Numbered from the stretch's first letter, positions 42,224 to 51,180 are shown. The stretch is DNA of 64,000 nucleotides from CAYRAV01 sp964422365 (GCA_964422365.1 CAYRAV010000003.1:34160-98159); one strand, 5' to 3'. Notes: generated by a model from the letters alone, not told the origin. Translations and numbers: made by a program.

Positions 42224-43975
42224 CTACTGTCTTACTTTAATATGCACTTCACGAAGCTGCATTTCTGTCACTTCATTTGGTGCACCGCACATTAAATCCT
42301 GTGCATTGCCATTCATTGGGAATGGAATAATTTCACGAATATTTTCCTCATTTCTAAGAAGCATAATCATACGATCTACTCCTGGCGCCATACCTGCATG
42401 CGGCGGTGCTCCAAACTGAAATGCATTGTAAAGTGCTCCAAACTTTTCTTTTAAATCCTCCTCTGTATAGCCTGCAATTTCAAATGCTTTTACCATAATA
42501 TCCAAGTTATGATTCCTAACTGCGCCTGAAGATAACTCAATACCATTACATACAATATCATACTGATATGCCAAAATATCCAATGGATCTTTTGTATTCA
42601 ACGCTTCCAAACCTCCCTGCGGCATAGAGAATGGATTATGTGTAAAGATAATCTTCTTCGTTTCCTTGTCATATTCAAACATAGGAAAATCATTGACAAA
42701 ACAGAAACAATATGCATTTTTTTCTATTAAGCCAAGACGTTCTCCTAATTCGTTGCGAATCTGTCCTGCATAAAGTGCTGCCTGTTCCTCTTTATCTGCA
42801 ATAAAGAAAATCGTATCTCCTGCTTTAAGTTCTGCGATTTCTGCGATTTCTCCTTTTCTATCATCAGGAATAAATTTATCAATTGGTCCTTTATAAGTCA
42901 TATCTTCTTTTACTTCTAAATATCCTAACCCACCCATGCCAATAGATTGTGCAAATTTCAACAATTTTTCATGGAAACCTTTTGACATATCTGCATGTAC
43001 TTTGATGGCACGTACTGTCTTTCCATGGAAAGGTTTAAAAGTGCATTTTTGGAAGAAGTCGGTTACATCCACAATTCTAAGAGGATTACGCAAATCAGGT
43101 TTGTCAGAACCAAACTCTAACATAGCCTGTTTATAACTAATCACAGGATAAGGACCTTCTGTCACTGTATATCCCTCTGGAGCAAACTTTTTAAATGTTT
43201 CTGTCAACACTTCTTCTCCTGTTCGGAATACATCTTCCTGTGTTGCAAAACTCATTTCAAAGTCTAACTGATAGAATTCTCCCGGAGAACGGTCTGCACG
43301 TGCATCTTCATCTCTGAAGCATGGTGCTATCTGAAAATATTTGTCAAATCCTGATACCATAAGCAATTGTTTGTACTGCTGCGGTGCCTGTGGAAGAGCA
43401 TAAAACTTTCCTTTATACTTACGAGATGGCACAATATAATCTCTGGCACCTTCCGGTGATGAAGCACAGAGAATTGGTGTCTGAATTTCCAAAAATCCCA
43501 TCTCCGTCATTTTCTGTCTTAAAAAGCTGATTACTTCCGAACGGAATATGATATTATCTTTTACTTTCTTATTACGCAAATCAAGATAACGGTACTTTAA
43601 ACGCAAATCTTCGCGAATTTCCTTTGATGTTATTACTTCAAATGGAATCTGTTTGTAAACTTTTCCTAAAATTTCTACTTTTTCTGCCACCAATTCAATG
43701 GTTCCTGTTGGAATTTTAGGATTGTATGTTTCTTCGTCACGATGATCAATCACACCTTCAATAGATACACAGTCTTCTTTATTAATACCTTCCAATAACT
43801 CAGTGTCTTTCATAACAACCTGCATTACACCATACATATCTCTTAAATCAATAAAAGATACTCCACCGTGGTCACGAATATTTTCTACCCAACCTGCAAT
43901 TTTAATTGTTTCCCCTACATTCTCTTCACTAATATGATCTAATGTAGTACTGCGATAAATATTTGACTGATTCAT
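42224..43975 (-). CDS. aspS: Aspartyl-tRNA synthetase (bacterial type)
   Basis: A 583-residue class II synthetase. The anticodon-binding OB fold covers about 1-105 (GWVENIRDHGGVSFIDLRDM). The catalytic core has motif 1 FLRQKMTEMGFLEIQTPIL, motif 2 FRDEDARADRSPGEFYQLD, the bacterial GAD insertion (about 285-405) and motif 3 GMAPGVDRMIMLLRNEENIR. It charges tRNA-Asp. The ATG at 43975 has GGAGG 9 bases upstream; an ATG 24 bases earlier overlaps it. A hairpin with T-run sits in its leader. Confidence 0.96.
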   Translation of the reverse strand: MNQSNIYRSTTLDHISEENVGETIKIAGWVENIRDHGGVSFIDLRDMYGVMQVVMKDTELLEGINKEDCVSIEGVIDHRDEETYNPKIPTGTIELVAEKVEILGKVYKQIPFEVITSKEIREDLRLKYRYLDLRNKKVKDNIIFRSEVISFLRQKMTEMGFLEIQTPILCASSPEGARDYIVPSRKYKGKFYALPQAPQQYKQLLMVSGFDKYFQIAPCFRDEDARADRSPGEFYQLDFEMSFATQEDVFRTGEEVLTETFKKFAPEGYTVTEGPYPVISYKQAMLEFGSDKPDLRNPLRIVDVTDFFQKCTFKPFHGKTVRAIKVHADMSKGFHEKLLKFAQSIGMGGLGYLEVKEDMTYKGPIDKFIPDDRKGEIAEIAELKAGDTIFFIADKEEQAALYAGQIRNELGERLGLIEKNAYCFCFVNDFPMFEYDKETKKIIFTHNPFSMPQGGLEALNTKDPLDILAYQYDIVCNGIELSSGAVRNHNLDIMVKAFEIAGYTEEDLKEKFGALYNAFQFGAPPHAGMAPGVDRMIMLLRNEENIREIIPFPMNGNAQDLMCGAPNEVTEMQLREVHIKVRQ

Positions 43976-44015
43976 ATTTATTTTCCTCCATGTAATCATT
44001 TATCTCTTAAAAAAA

Positions 44016-44047
44016 CCACACGAGTAAATACCAATTTACCAATGTGG
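44016..44047 (-). terminator. Terminator-like hairpin in the aspS leader (possible attenuator)
   Basis: On the minus strand CCACA (44043-44047), inner stem GTAAAT/ATTTAC and TGTGG, followed by TTTTTTT. It lies between the aspS promoter and start. It may end the upstream EamA transcript, attenuate aspS, or both. Confidence 0.7.
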
Positions 44048-44076
44048 CTTTGTTATTCCTGTCAAACGATAGATTC

Positions 44077-44106
44077 ATTATAGTATAATCAAATATGAAA
44101 AGTCAA
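44077..44106 (-). promoter_or_regulatory. Promoter of aspS
   Basis: Minus-strand TTGACT (44101-44106), 18-base spacer, TATAAT (44077-44082). The expected leader is about 95 bases and includes the hairpin at 44016-44047. Confidence 0.65.
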
Positions 44107-44127
44107 GTTAAAGCAGGATATTTCTTT

Positions 44128-45060
44128 CTATTTTTTGCTGTGAACCACATACACTCCTGCTGCTACCATAATGCCAGCTGCCAAATACCTTACCATAAAC
44201 GGCTCTCCTAATATCACACAGGATAAAATTGTTCCTAATATAGGAATAAAAGAATTAAATATTGCAATCTCTCCTACCGGATTGTAACAAATTAACTGGT
44301 TATATAAAGAAAATCCAATAGAGGAAACCAAAATGAGCAAAAACAATACAAACACCCCTGTCAATGTCACTTTTTGTAAATTCCCACCCATCATCATTCC
44401 TGCCATAACAAGCAGCACTCCGCCAAATGCCAGACTAATTCCTGTTGCTGCTAAGGGATCTGTTTTTCTTGTTACAATTCTTGTAATCACGCCGCCAAAA
44501 GCGAAACAGGCAGCACTCAATAACATCATGCCTTCCCCTAACAGATTTCCTCCTTCTGTTATAGAAGTTCCACCGCCTATATTAATAAGAACGACCCCGC
44601 CAAATCCTAACAGACATCCTACAGCTTTCCTCCATGTCATATGCTCCTCCCTAAAACAAATACATGCAAGAATAATAAGGAAAAAAGTTCCTAACGAATC
44701 AAAAACAGCTGATCTTGCACCACTAGCATAAGAAAGTCCCATATAAAAGAAAAAGTAATGAAGTGCAGTATTGACTAGTCCAAAAAATGCCAGCCATGCT
44801 GCTTCCTTCCCTGTTTTTATCTTCCACTTATGCTTCATACATTTTGCAATCGCCAATGTGACAACTCCTGCCGCAAAAAAACGAATCCCTGCAAATAAAG
44901 TCTTTGATCCTGTGTCAGCTGAAGTAATCGAGAATTCCCGAAATCCTATTTTTATCAGCGGAAAAGCACTCGCCCATGCAACTGCGGAAATTGCTGCAAA
45001 TACTGCCGCAAAAAATTTGTTTTGAAATATATTTTGTTTTTTCTTCTGAGTTTGTACCAT
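44128..45060 (-). CDS. EamA/DMT-family transporter
   Basis: A 310-residue protein with ten predicted spans in two EamA repeats. Repeat one starts AVFAAISAVAWASAFPLIKI and ends FREEHMTWRKAVGCLLGFGG; repeat two starts GEGMMLLSAACFAFGGVITR and ends LGEPFMVRYLAAGIMVAAGV. It is a drug/metabolite exporter class (amino acids or nucleobases in characterised members); substrate unknown. GAGAGGTG lies 5 bases before the ATG. Confidence 0.88.
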   Translation of the reverse strand: MVQTQKKKQNIFQNKFFAAVFAAISAVAWASAFPLIKIGFREFSITSADTGSKTLFAGIRFFAAGVVTLAIAKCMKHKWKIKTGKEAAWLAFFGLVNTALHYFFFYMGLSYASGARSAVFDSLGTFFLIILACICFREEHMTWRKAVGCLLGFGGVVLINIGGGTSITEGGNLLGEGMMLLSAACFAFGGVITRIVTRKTDPLAATGISLAFGGVLLVMAGMMMGGNLQKVTLTGVFVLFLLILVSSIGFSLYNQLICYNPVGEIAIFNSFIPILGTILSCVILGEPFMVRYLAAGIMVAAGVYVVHSKK

Positions 45061-45137
45061 TTTAGCACCTCTCTTTTTATCCGGATTATTTCAGATTTTT
45101 GCTGCCACTCTCTGCTGTTTCATAAATTCATCAAGAT

Positions 45138-45827
45138 CTATTTACTGCTTAATACAGTCAATAGCGATGAGTACCTTTTTGTCTTGTTTTTAATATCCTC
45201 CTCGGATACCCCATAATACATATACAAATCCCAAACTACCTTTTTCAATTTTTTCATTGTCTTCTTATTCCCTGAATAGGACATTCCAAAAATATCCCAC
45301 ATAAAATCTATTTCCATTTCAAGACACCCATCTTCCATACTGATTTCATAGATATGGAAATCCATAGGCATTTCATGATCAGGAATATTGGCAATCATTT
45401 CGCTACGGAACTGAATCTTGTGGTACATTTCCTTTGCTGATTCTTCATTAAGCACATCCGGGCATGCAATCTCTCCCAAAATACCTAACAATTCCGGCTT
45501 GTGCATGATAATCAATCCCTCTCTCAGACTCGCATATTGTTCGGCATACTTTTTTTGTGTTTTCGGGATTTCAGCCGCATCGTATTTTTTGTTCGCATAT
45601 ACGGCAACCTCTTCCAATGTATGTGGATTTGCACAAATCCTTTTTTCCGCTTTTTTGCACCTATACTTATAAATGCATTGTCTGGCATGCTCTTTTAGAG
45701 ATTTCTTTTTTGTTTTTGATTTCCCTGCTACAAAAATACTTGTCGGACCATCAGCACCTTCAATGATTGAAACTGCCTCTGCTTCTTTTTCTTTCATCAC
45801 ATTTTTCTCTTTTCTTTTCATTATCAT
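45138..45827 (-). CDS. Hypothetical protein with N-terminal GADGPTSIF motif
   Basis: A 229-residue soluble protein. Residues 18-36 read AVSIIEGADGPTSIFVAGK, the very motif that marks the ion-channel region of beta subunits of sodium-pumping decarboxylases (GxADGPTxIF), here at the N-terminus of an otherwise unrelated basic protein without membrane spans. The rest is Lys-rich, with a C-terminal helical region. Similar motif-bearing hypothetical proteins occur in Clostridia. Start uncertain: several Met codons lie in the first 11 residues and none has a strong ribosome site. Confidence 0.6.
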   Translation of the reverse strand: MIMKRKEKNVMKEKEAEAVSIIEGADGPTSIFVAGKSKTKKKSLKEHARQCIYKYRCKKAEKRICANPHTLEEVAVYANKKYDAAEIPKTQKKYAEQYASLREGLIIMHKPELLGILGEIACPDVLNEESAKEMYHKIQFRSEMIANIPDHEMPMDFHIYEISMEDGCLEMEIDFMWDIFGMSYSGNKKTMKKLKKVVWDLYMYYGVSEEDIKNKTKRYSSLLTVLSSK

Positions 45828-45949
45828 TTATTGGATATTTCCAACATCAAAATTATACCTCAATTCTTTGCAGGTTTCCATACAGAACAACATCCTCTTA
45901 TCCACAGACTATTTCACTCTTTGTCAAAATCCAACTGGAATTTTCCATT

Positions 45950-46226
45950 TTATCCTTTTTCTAAATATACAAATCTCAATTGGTTTGTAATTTGCTTTTC
46001 ATCAAAAATTCTATATCCTAATCGTTCATAAAGTACTATATTTTTTTGCTTCTATAATACTTGTGAAAAGTTCGTATCTATATTGAGGATATTTACTTTC
46101 TATTTCAATCAAAAGTTTTGTTCCTACTCCCTGATGTTGTTTTTCAGGGTGAACCATCAATTTGCCTATATAGACTGTTCCATTATAAATATAAGCTCTT
46201 AGGATCTGTAGGAAAATAACTGACAC
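45950..46226 (-). pseudogene. GNAT acetyltransferase remnant with frameshift
   Basis: The visible acetyl-CoA-binding part reads GTVYIGKLMVHPEKQHQGVG then TKLLIEIESKYPQY, the A-motif of GNAT enzymes. After IIEAK a run of seven A (about 46039-46046) shifts the frame; removing one A restores NIVLYERLGYRIFDEKQITN then QLRFVYLEKG and a stop at 45950. The N-terminal third is missing. It is a broken gene unless the run is a sequencing error. Confidence 0.7.
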
Positions 46227-46313
46227 ATCTTGGCTTGTCTATTTCTCCGATTGTGATTTGATATTTTTAAGTAAAATATGGCGCATTATATTTTGTTATT
46301 AAAATCTCTGTCA

Positions 46314-46425
46314 GCCCTTCAAAACACTAAATTTCTTATAAGTGAGTTTCCCCTTATAAATTCCCTCATGTTATATCTTCGCATAAAGCATTACGAACCC
46401 TGATAAGGGAAACAACATCATATAA
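46314..46425. repeat. Conserved intergenic hairpin block, copy 1
   Basis: CCTTCAAAACACTAAATTT followed about 80 bases later by CCTGATAAGGGAAAC, which can pair with GTTTCCCCTTAT upstream. A similar arrangement lies at 52110-52200. It precedes a plus-strand gene in each case. Confidence 0.4.
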
Positions 46426-46463
46426 CATATTATAACACAAAACAAACAGGTGCACCAAACTGA

Positions 46464-46946
46464 TTGAAATACTTTCAAAAATGCTCTTTCGAAAGCATTT
46501 CAGATACAAGCTGTTTATGTTCTTTAGCCTATTGGCTTTATATTTATGGCGATAAAGAGCTTGCCTTGGAGATTTGTGAAATTACCCATGAGGTAGATTT
46601 TTCATTTGAATTTGGATGTTGGAATAATGGTATCCAAACTATTTATGGACTTGAAATCCGCATAGCAAGAGAACTTTTGGGTGAAAATCGAAGAAACAAT
46701 ATCCCTCCTAATTTATTAGAGTATTGTTTTTCAAAAAGAGTGAAAAAAGAACTTAACTATCCACAGGTTTTAAGAGAAGAAGAAATTGCCAATTGCAGCA
46801 GCAGATTCTTAAATACGGAATTACTTTTGGCACTTTACAATATGATTGGGCTTGGTGAAACAGGATTATATACTGAGCTTAATAAAAATTGGGAGAAAGT
46901 TGAAGAGACTATAAATATGTATATTGATTGTCTTAAAAGAGACTAG
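46464..46946 (+). CDS. Hypothetical protein (DUF6707-like), possible immunity protein
   Basis: A 160-residue soluble helical protein: LAYWLYIYGDKELALEICEI, EFGCWNNGIQTIYGLEIRIA and a C-terminal LLLALYNMIGLGETG. Such TPR-like helical proteins are typical of orphan immunity genes in Firmicutes. The start is a TTG with only a weak AGGTG upstream, so the true start may be elsewhere or the gene may be 5'-truncated. Assignment to DUF6707 is tentative. Confidence 0.5.
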   Translation: MKYFQKCSFESISDTSCLCSLAYWLYIYGDKELALEICEITHEVDFSFEFGCWNNGIQTIYGLEIRIARELLGENRRNNIPPNLLEYCFSKRVKKELNYPQVLREEEIANCSSRFLNTELLLALYNMIGLGETGLYTELNKNWEKVEETINMYIDCLKRD

Positions 46947-47029
46947 ATAATTTATCTATCGAATTATCCTTATATCAATACAATTGATACACAGAGCAGT
47001 TTGCTTTTGGCATAAAGGAGCGAGAAGGC

Positions 47030-47308
47030 ATGTACTTATTTACAGAAGTGATCTTTTATTCTGGGCAGCGAAAACATTTACCCACAGACGGCTATCGTCC
47101 AGATGCCATATTTAACGAAACGAAAGATTATTGGGGCATTACCTTTATTGAACTGCCAATTGAAAAGTTTGATGTTCCAACTGCTGCAGCCATAAAATTT
47201 TCATTTCAAGAGGTTCATTATCAGGAGGTTACACCAGGCCAATTGTTTGCAATCATGGAAGGGCCTTACCAAGTTGGCGAAGGAAAAATTATCTCAATAG
47301 AAAAATGA
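47030..47308 (+). CDS. Small protein resembling the EF-Tu beta-barrel domain
   Basis: A 92-residue protein: FTEVIFYSGQRKHLPTDGYR, AIKFSFQEVHYQEVTPGQLF and EGPYQVGEGKIISIEK. The order of GYRP, PG and EG...VGxGxI recalls domain 3 of elongation factor EF-Tu, but there is no GTPase. Such stand-alone barrels occur among small accessory genes of Firmicutes. AAAGGAG lies 9 bases before the ATG. It may be co-transcribed with the gene at 46464. Confidence 0.55.
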   Translation: MYLFTEVIFYSGQRKHLPTDGYRPDAIFNETKDYWGITFIELPIEKFDVPTAAAIKFSFQEVHYQEVTPGQLFAIMEGPYQVGEGKIISIEK

Positions 47309-47404
47309 GAAGTGTAACTATGCGCATTTTTACGGATACTTCCATAAAAACATTTTGATACATTATTAGTTTAACATTAATATCTTGCTGAAACTCTGAC
47401 AAAT

Positions 47405-47458
47405 CCCCACATATTGTGACATACATCTTGTAACAAGCAATTTTCAGACACGCTCTAA
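47405..47458. repeat. Intergenic repeat end (reverse orientation)
   Basis: ATCTTGTAACAAGCAATTTT then CAGACACGCTCTAAG, the reverse complement of the end at 50349-50400. Confidence 0.65.
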
Positions 47459-47465
47459 GAGCTGC

Positions 47466-48368
47466 TTATTCTGCTTTTGCAATATGATATATTTTTTCTT
47501 GTGGCAATTTCGCTAATATATCCATTCCATTTCTCTTGTTCTCATCTAATTCCCTTACTGACTCTGTTATATCTTCTATTGTCACAATCCAATCATTCAC
47601 ATATTGATATAAAGCATTTCCACGCAATCCTAATTGGATAGATCGGTAACTAAGAGGATTCCCCCAAATATCCCGTTCAGGATCCCACTGACAGCGAATA
47701 TCTGATTGTTTGATTTTCTCCCGCCATTCCTCATAACTTATATCTTTTGATTGGTTAAAAGAAGATACAACAGCATTATTTACAATATAATCGAAAGCAG
47801 ATCTTTTTATATCAATTGCTAATACCCTTTCCTGCCCCGCTTTTGCAGCCCATCCACACCGATACATCATCCATAAAAATGACGGTTTAATCCACGACAT
47901 TCTCTCCATCTTAAAATGGGAACCAAAAGTTCCCAAATGAACCGCTTCTTCTGCTATCTCCTTTTTAAATGCCTGATACACCCGAATGGTCTCATCTGTA
48001 AATACTGCCCTGATTTCCTGTCTGGCAGAATCTGTATTTTTATTTTCTTTCTCCATAATATTCCTTTCTATTTTTTTAAATTCGTTGGTATCAAATTTTA
48101 TTTTATTAAATTCTATTTCATCCCAATGACCATCTAACATTCTTGTTAAAGTTTGATAATCAATTATTTTAGGAATAACTTTCTCATGAAATTTACTAGT
48201 TTTAGATAATGGTTTCACAATAACCAATTGCTGTTTTCCATAAAAATGCAATTGATGAATTTCTGTACAAATCTCCCTATCTGTTCTACTTGCAATACAC
48301 TCTCTAATTTGCCGCATAAATTTTTCATCCCGTTGTGCATAGAATATAAAATCGTATGTCATGATCAT
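47466..48368 (-). CDS. DUF4291 domain protein with extra N-terminal region
   Basis: A 300-residue protein. Residues about 115-275 are a clear DUF4291 domain (EIRAVFTDETIRVYQAFKKE, MERMSWIKPSFLWMMYRCGW, ERVLAIDIKRSAFDYIV, DIRCQWDPERD). The first about 110 residues (MTYDFIFYAQRDEKFMRQIR ...) are not part of the usual domain and may be a fused module. DUF4291 function is not settled; members are widespread in bacteria and fungi. GGAG lies 8 bases upstream of the ATG. Confidence 0.8.
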   Translation of the reverse strand: MIMTYDFIFYAQRDEKFMRQIRECIASRTDREICTEIHQLHFYGKQQLVIVKPLSKTSKFHEKVIPKIIDYQTLTRMLDGHWDEIEFNKIKFDTNEFKKIERNIMEKENKNTDSARQEIRAVFTDETIRVYQAFKKEIAEEAVHLGTFGSHFKMERMSWIKPSFLWMMYRCGWAAKAGQERVLAIDIKRSAFDYIVNNAVVSSFNQSKDISYEEWREKIKQSDIRCQWDPERDIWGNPLSYRSIQLGLRGNALYQYVNDWIVTIEDITESVRELDENKRNGMDILAKLPQEKIYHIAKAE

Positions 48369-48465
48369 CTCTGTTTCTCCTTACAAATTCCAGATTTCCT
48401 ATTTCCATTTCTCCATTTTAGTTAATTGACTCGATATTATTTCATCCTACTGATTAAGCAGCCTC

Positions 48466-48609
48466 TTATATTTTTACTTCCAACCAAGAAACAAAGCCCG
48501 CAGTTGATTCACACCAAACCACTTCAAGTCCATAAATTCTAATGCATTGTTGTCTATTCTTGACACTCTTGTTTTCCTCTCTATACTGAGCAAAATCAGA
48601 ATTTAAAAT
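48466..48609 (-). pseudogene. C-terminal gene fragment
   Basis: An open stretch without a start codon reads NSDFAQYREENKSVKNRQQC then GLEVVWCESTAGFVSWLEVK and stops at 48466. It looks like the tail of a lost gene in the accessory zone. Family not recognised. The rest of 48369-48717 holds nothing clear. Confidence 0.35.
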
Positions 48610-48717
48610 TTCAATTTATAGCATAATTATTGGCTTTATATCTAATATTATCTTTGTTTTTTTAATGATATATTTTGTTCATTGAAGTGTGAATTGTTTC
48701 TCTATTCATATTTTTTC

Positions 48718-49419
48718 TCAGTCGTATTCCATACATAAAAACTTAAAATCATCTGCTTTATTCAGTTTTTTCAACACTTTTTCTGCAATTTGTTCTGTCA
48801 TTATATCAACTGCAAATTGAAAAAAATTCATTTTATCATTATCAGCACACGAAACCATTATTTTAAATTCATCATTATTGCCCTCAATATTTTCCGCTGG
48901 ATAGTCACCACAACTATCAGCAATATTTTTATTATTAGGATACTCCTTTTCCAGTGCCTTTTTCTGTGTTTCAGTTCCAATCTTTGCATGAAAATCCATA
49001 CATTCCCCATCATTAAAATATTCAATAAATAATCTTGAAACCACATCCTTGCACATACAGATTTTTTCAATCATCAAATCCGCATTTTTAATTGCAAAAT
49101 TTTGAATCTCCTGCTTGGAATTTTCTATATTTTCATAATGAATATATAAAAGCCTATCTTTATTTTCAATATTGGCAGTAATCTTTCTTAAACATCCATT
49201 GTCATTATAAGCTGCTCTCAGTGTCTTTTCAAGTTTATCCTTTGGAATTCCATACAAAGTAATCTGCTTATAACATTCATAATCAGGCACTTGATATTTA
49301 ACTATTTCACCAAATTCCTCATAATTTAGTTCAATTACATCTTTAATACTTTTTTCAAAATCTTTAATACCATATATGCCTTCTTTATATTTCATTGGAA
49401 TATTATATATTTTTGACAT
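48718..49419 (-). CDS. Hypothetical protein
   Basis: A 233-residue soluble protein, rich in Lys, Asn and Glu, with no membrane span or known motif. It starts MSKIYNIPMKYKEGIYGIKD and ends in a helical region. TAGGAGG lies 6 bases before the ATG, so it is likely expressed. Its place among small unrelated genes suggests an orphan immunity protein, by context only. Confidence 0.6.
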   Translation of the reverse strand: MSKIYNIPMKYKEGIYGIKDFEKSIKDVIELNYEEFGEIVKYQVPDYECYKQITLYGIPKDKLEKTLRAAYNDNGCLRKITANIENKDRLLYIHYENIENSKQEIQNFAIKNADLMIEKICMCKDVVSRLFIEYFNDGECMDFHAKIGTETQKKALEKEYPNNKNIADSCGDYPAENIEGNNDEFKIMVSCADNDKMNFFQFAVDIMTEQIAEKVLKKLNKADDFKFLCMEYD

Positions 49420-49445
49420 TTTATTTCCTCCTATTTCTGTGTCAC

Positions 49446-49571
49446 TTAAACTCGTTTTTTTCTATACTTTCTTTCGTAAGACTGGTATATCTCACAATTC
49501 ATCTTCTGTCCGGGAAGCTGCCTGATCTGTTTTCCTTTCAGCCGGGCCGTTTCAAAATTTGATTTTATATC
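49446..49571 (-). pseudogene. Gene-tail fragment following the 49572 gene
   Basis: Directly after the TAA of the next gene upstream, in the same frame, 41 open codons read FETARLKGKQIRQLPGQKMN and end KKRV at 49446. There is no own start. Either a relic of another gene or a former extension of the upstream gene cut off by a new stop. Confidence 0.35.
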
Positions 49572-49982
49572 TTAATATATATTAACACACTCACCAAGCA
49601 GAACTTCTTCAACCTTAGCAATTCTATGCATATTGATGATATAATCCACATCTGCCTTTAAACATTCCTCTATACATTCGTCCCCTTTTTCCAATATTTC
49701 ATATGGGCCCCAAGTATAATCTCCAAGTAACTGTATAGCATCTTCTTTAACATCTATCTCATTATTTGTAATAATTACTGTTTGCAAAAGATCAATTAGC
49801 TCACCTTTAATCATTGAAATATCCTGCCCATAATACGGATCCATAAACCAATCAAGACAAAATAATAAACTTCTTTTTCTATCTGAATCTGTTCCCATTA
49901 AAACTTCTTGAATAGCAGTTATCCCGCTTCGGACAATGTCCTTATCATGATTTGTATAAGTAACAAATCTGCTTTCTGCCAT
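49572..49982 (-). CDS. Hypothetical protein, possible immunity protein
   Basis: A 136-residue all-helical protein (DIVRSGITAIQEVLMGTDSD, LIDLLQTVIITNNEIDVKED) with a HEAT-like feel. GGAGGAG lies 7 bases before the ATG. Family not recognised. It lies in the block of small genes and ends in frame with the fragment below it. Confidence 0.6.
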   Translation of the reverse strand: MAESRFVTYTNHDKDIVRSGITAIQEVLMGTDSDRKRSLLFCLDWFMDPYYGQDISMIKGELIDLLQTVIITNNEIDVKEDAIQLLGDYTWGPYEILEKGDECIEECLKADVDYIINMHRIAKVEEVLLGECVNIY

Positions 49983-50040
49983 ATCTTATCTCCTCCATCA
50001 ACATCCTATTTCTCCAAGGAATATCGAATCTTTTCTTATG

Positions 50041-50262
50041 TTATTTTTCATAAATAACCAAACATCCCCCATCTTCACAATATAATGCAAACTTATCATA
50101 CTCAGGTGTAACAATATAGAAGTCCTCAACAATACCATCAACTTCATATAATACCTCTAGTATATCATCTATGTATCCTTCATATACCCAGCCATCTGAC
50201 AATAGCAAAAACACTTTCCTATTCCAATCATATGGTAGAAATTCTTTTATTTTTTGAAGCAT
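50041..50262 (-). CDS. Short hypothetical protein
   Basis: A 73-residue acidic protein (LLSDGWVYEGYIDDILEVLY, EYDKFALYCEDGGCLVIYEK). No good ribosome site precedes the ATG, and the open frame extends only a few codons upstream to a stop, so it may be the surviving tail of a longer immunity-like gene. Confidence 0.45.
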   Translation of the reverse strand: MLQKIKEFLPYDWNRKVFLLLSDGWVYEGYIDDILEVLYEVDGIVEDFYIVTPEYDKFALYCEDGGCLVIYEK

Positions 50263-50348
50263 AGGTTCCCAGCCAATATCTTACTGGTTTCTTTTTTAAC
50301 TGTTCCCTCCATATTTCCACTACCCACATCTCCATTTTTAAAATATTT

Positions 50349-50400
50349 GCTAGAGTGTGTTTGCAAATTGCTTGTTACAAGATATCTGTCACAATTTTAA
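50349..50400. repeat. Intergenic repeat end (forward orientation)
   Basis: CTAGAGTGTGTTTGCAAATT then GCTTGTTACAAGATATCTGT; the clearest copy of the family end. Confidence 0.7.
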
Positions 50401-50441
50401 ATTTGATTGTGTTTCCATTTTACATTCTACCCACAATTTAT

Positions 50442-50870
50442 TTAGAGCTGCTCGAAATAATCAACACCTGCATATCCAAGCCTGCCTTCCTTTATAACAA
50501 AGCCTATAACTTCACCCCAGTCACCTTCTCCTTCAACGATAAATGTTATTTCATTTTCATTATTGGGTTTATTCACATATACAGCTGTAAACCAGCAATA
50601 ATCTAATATTTCACGTACATTATCTGCATTTTCTAATTCTATATCATCATAGTACCCGTCCTCTTTTATACTTTCTATAATACCCTTACAAATTTCATCT
50701 ATTAACGGATTAGAAATATTATTTATAAAAGCAACGCATTTTTCTGCGTAATCTTCAACCGATTCACTCTCAATATAAATATACAATTCATTATCACCAT
50801 CATTTTTAAAAAAACTACTCTCAAAAGAACCTTCACATGTGCCTTCCTCTTTATGTGTCCAATTAATCAT
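50442..50870 (-). CDS. DUF6985-like small protein, possible immunity protein
   Basis: A 142-residue acidic protein. The C-terminal half (WFTAVYVNKPNNENEITFIV, EGEGDWGEVIGFVIKEGRLG) fits the pattern of DUF6985/DUF2262-type small proteins found beside toxin genes. AGGTG lies 6 bases before the ATG. No toxin gene is present nearby. Confidence 0.55.
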   Translation of the reverse strand: MINWTHKEEGTCEGSFESSFFKNDGDNELYIYIESESVEDYAEKCVAFINNISNPLIDEICKGIIESIKEDGYYDDIELENADNVREILDYCWFTAVYVNKPNNENEITFIVEGEGDWGEVIGFVIKEGRLGYAGVDYFEQL

Positions 50871-50936
50871 TCTTTACACCTATCTTAATCCTTTCTTATC
50901 TTCCTATATTCTGTATTAATTTTCTATCAAAGTGCC

Positions 50937-51061
50937 TTTTTTGCTTTAGCAAAAAACTGAATTCAGGTATTCCGACATGCATCTCATAACTTTCATTTAT
51001 GGTGGCACACTAAGGATGTATGGAGGTTTTGTAACAATTTAGCCGGAGGCTGAACTGTTAC
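50937..51061. repeat. Repeat mosaic ending in a collapsed TIR palindrome
   Basis: Starts with the palindrome TTTTTTGCTTTAGCAAAAAA and CTGAATTCAG, continues CCGACATGCATCTCATAACT as at 32882-32901, and ends with GTAACAATTTAGCC / GGCTGAACTGTTAC (51031-51061), two transposon-type ends nearly back to back. Confidence 0.65.
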
Positions 51062-51180
51062 AGCTCAAAGCAAGCTGATGTATACAATAATCTTTCCTGC
51101 TTATTACTGTCCTTTTTGTTCTTTCAGCAATACATTCTCCTTATGAGCTTTTGTTAGTTTTATCGGAATTTATCCTCAAG

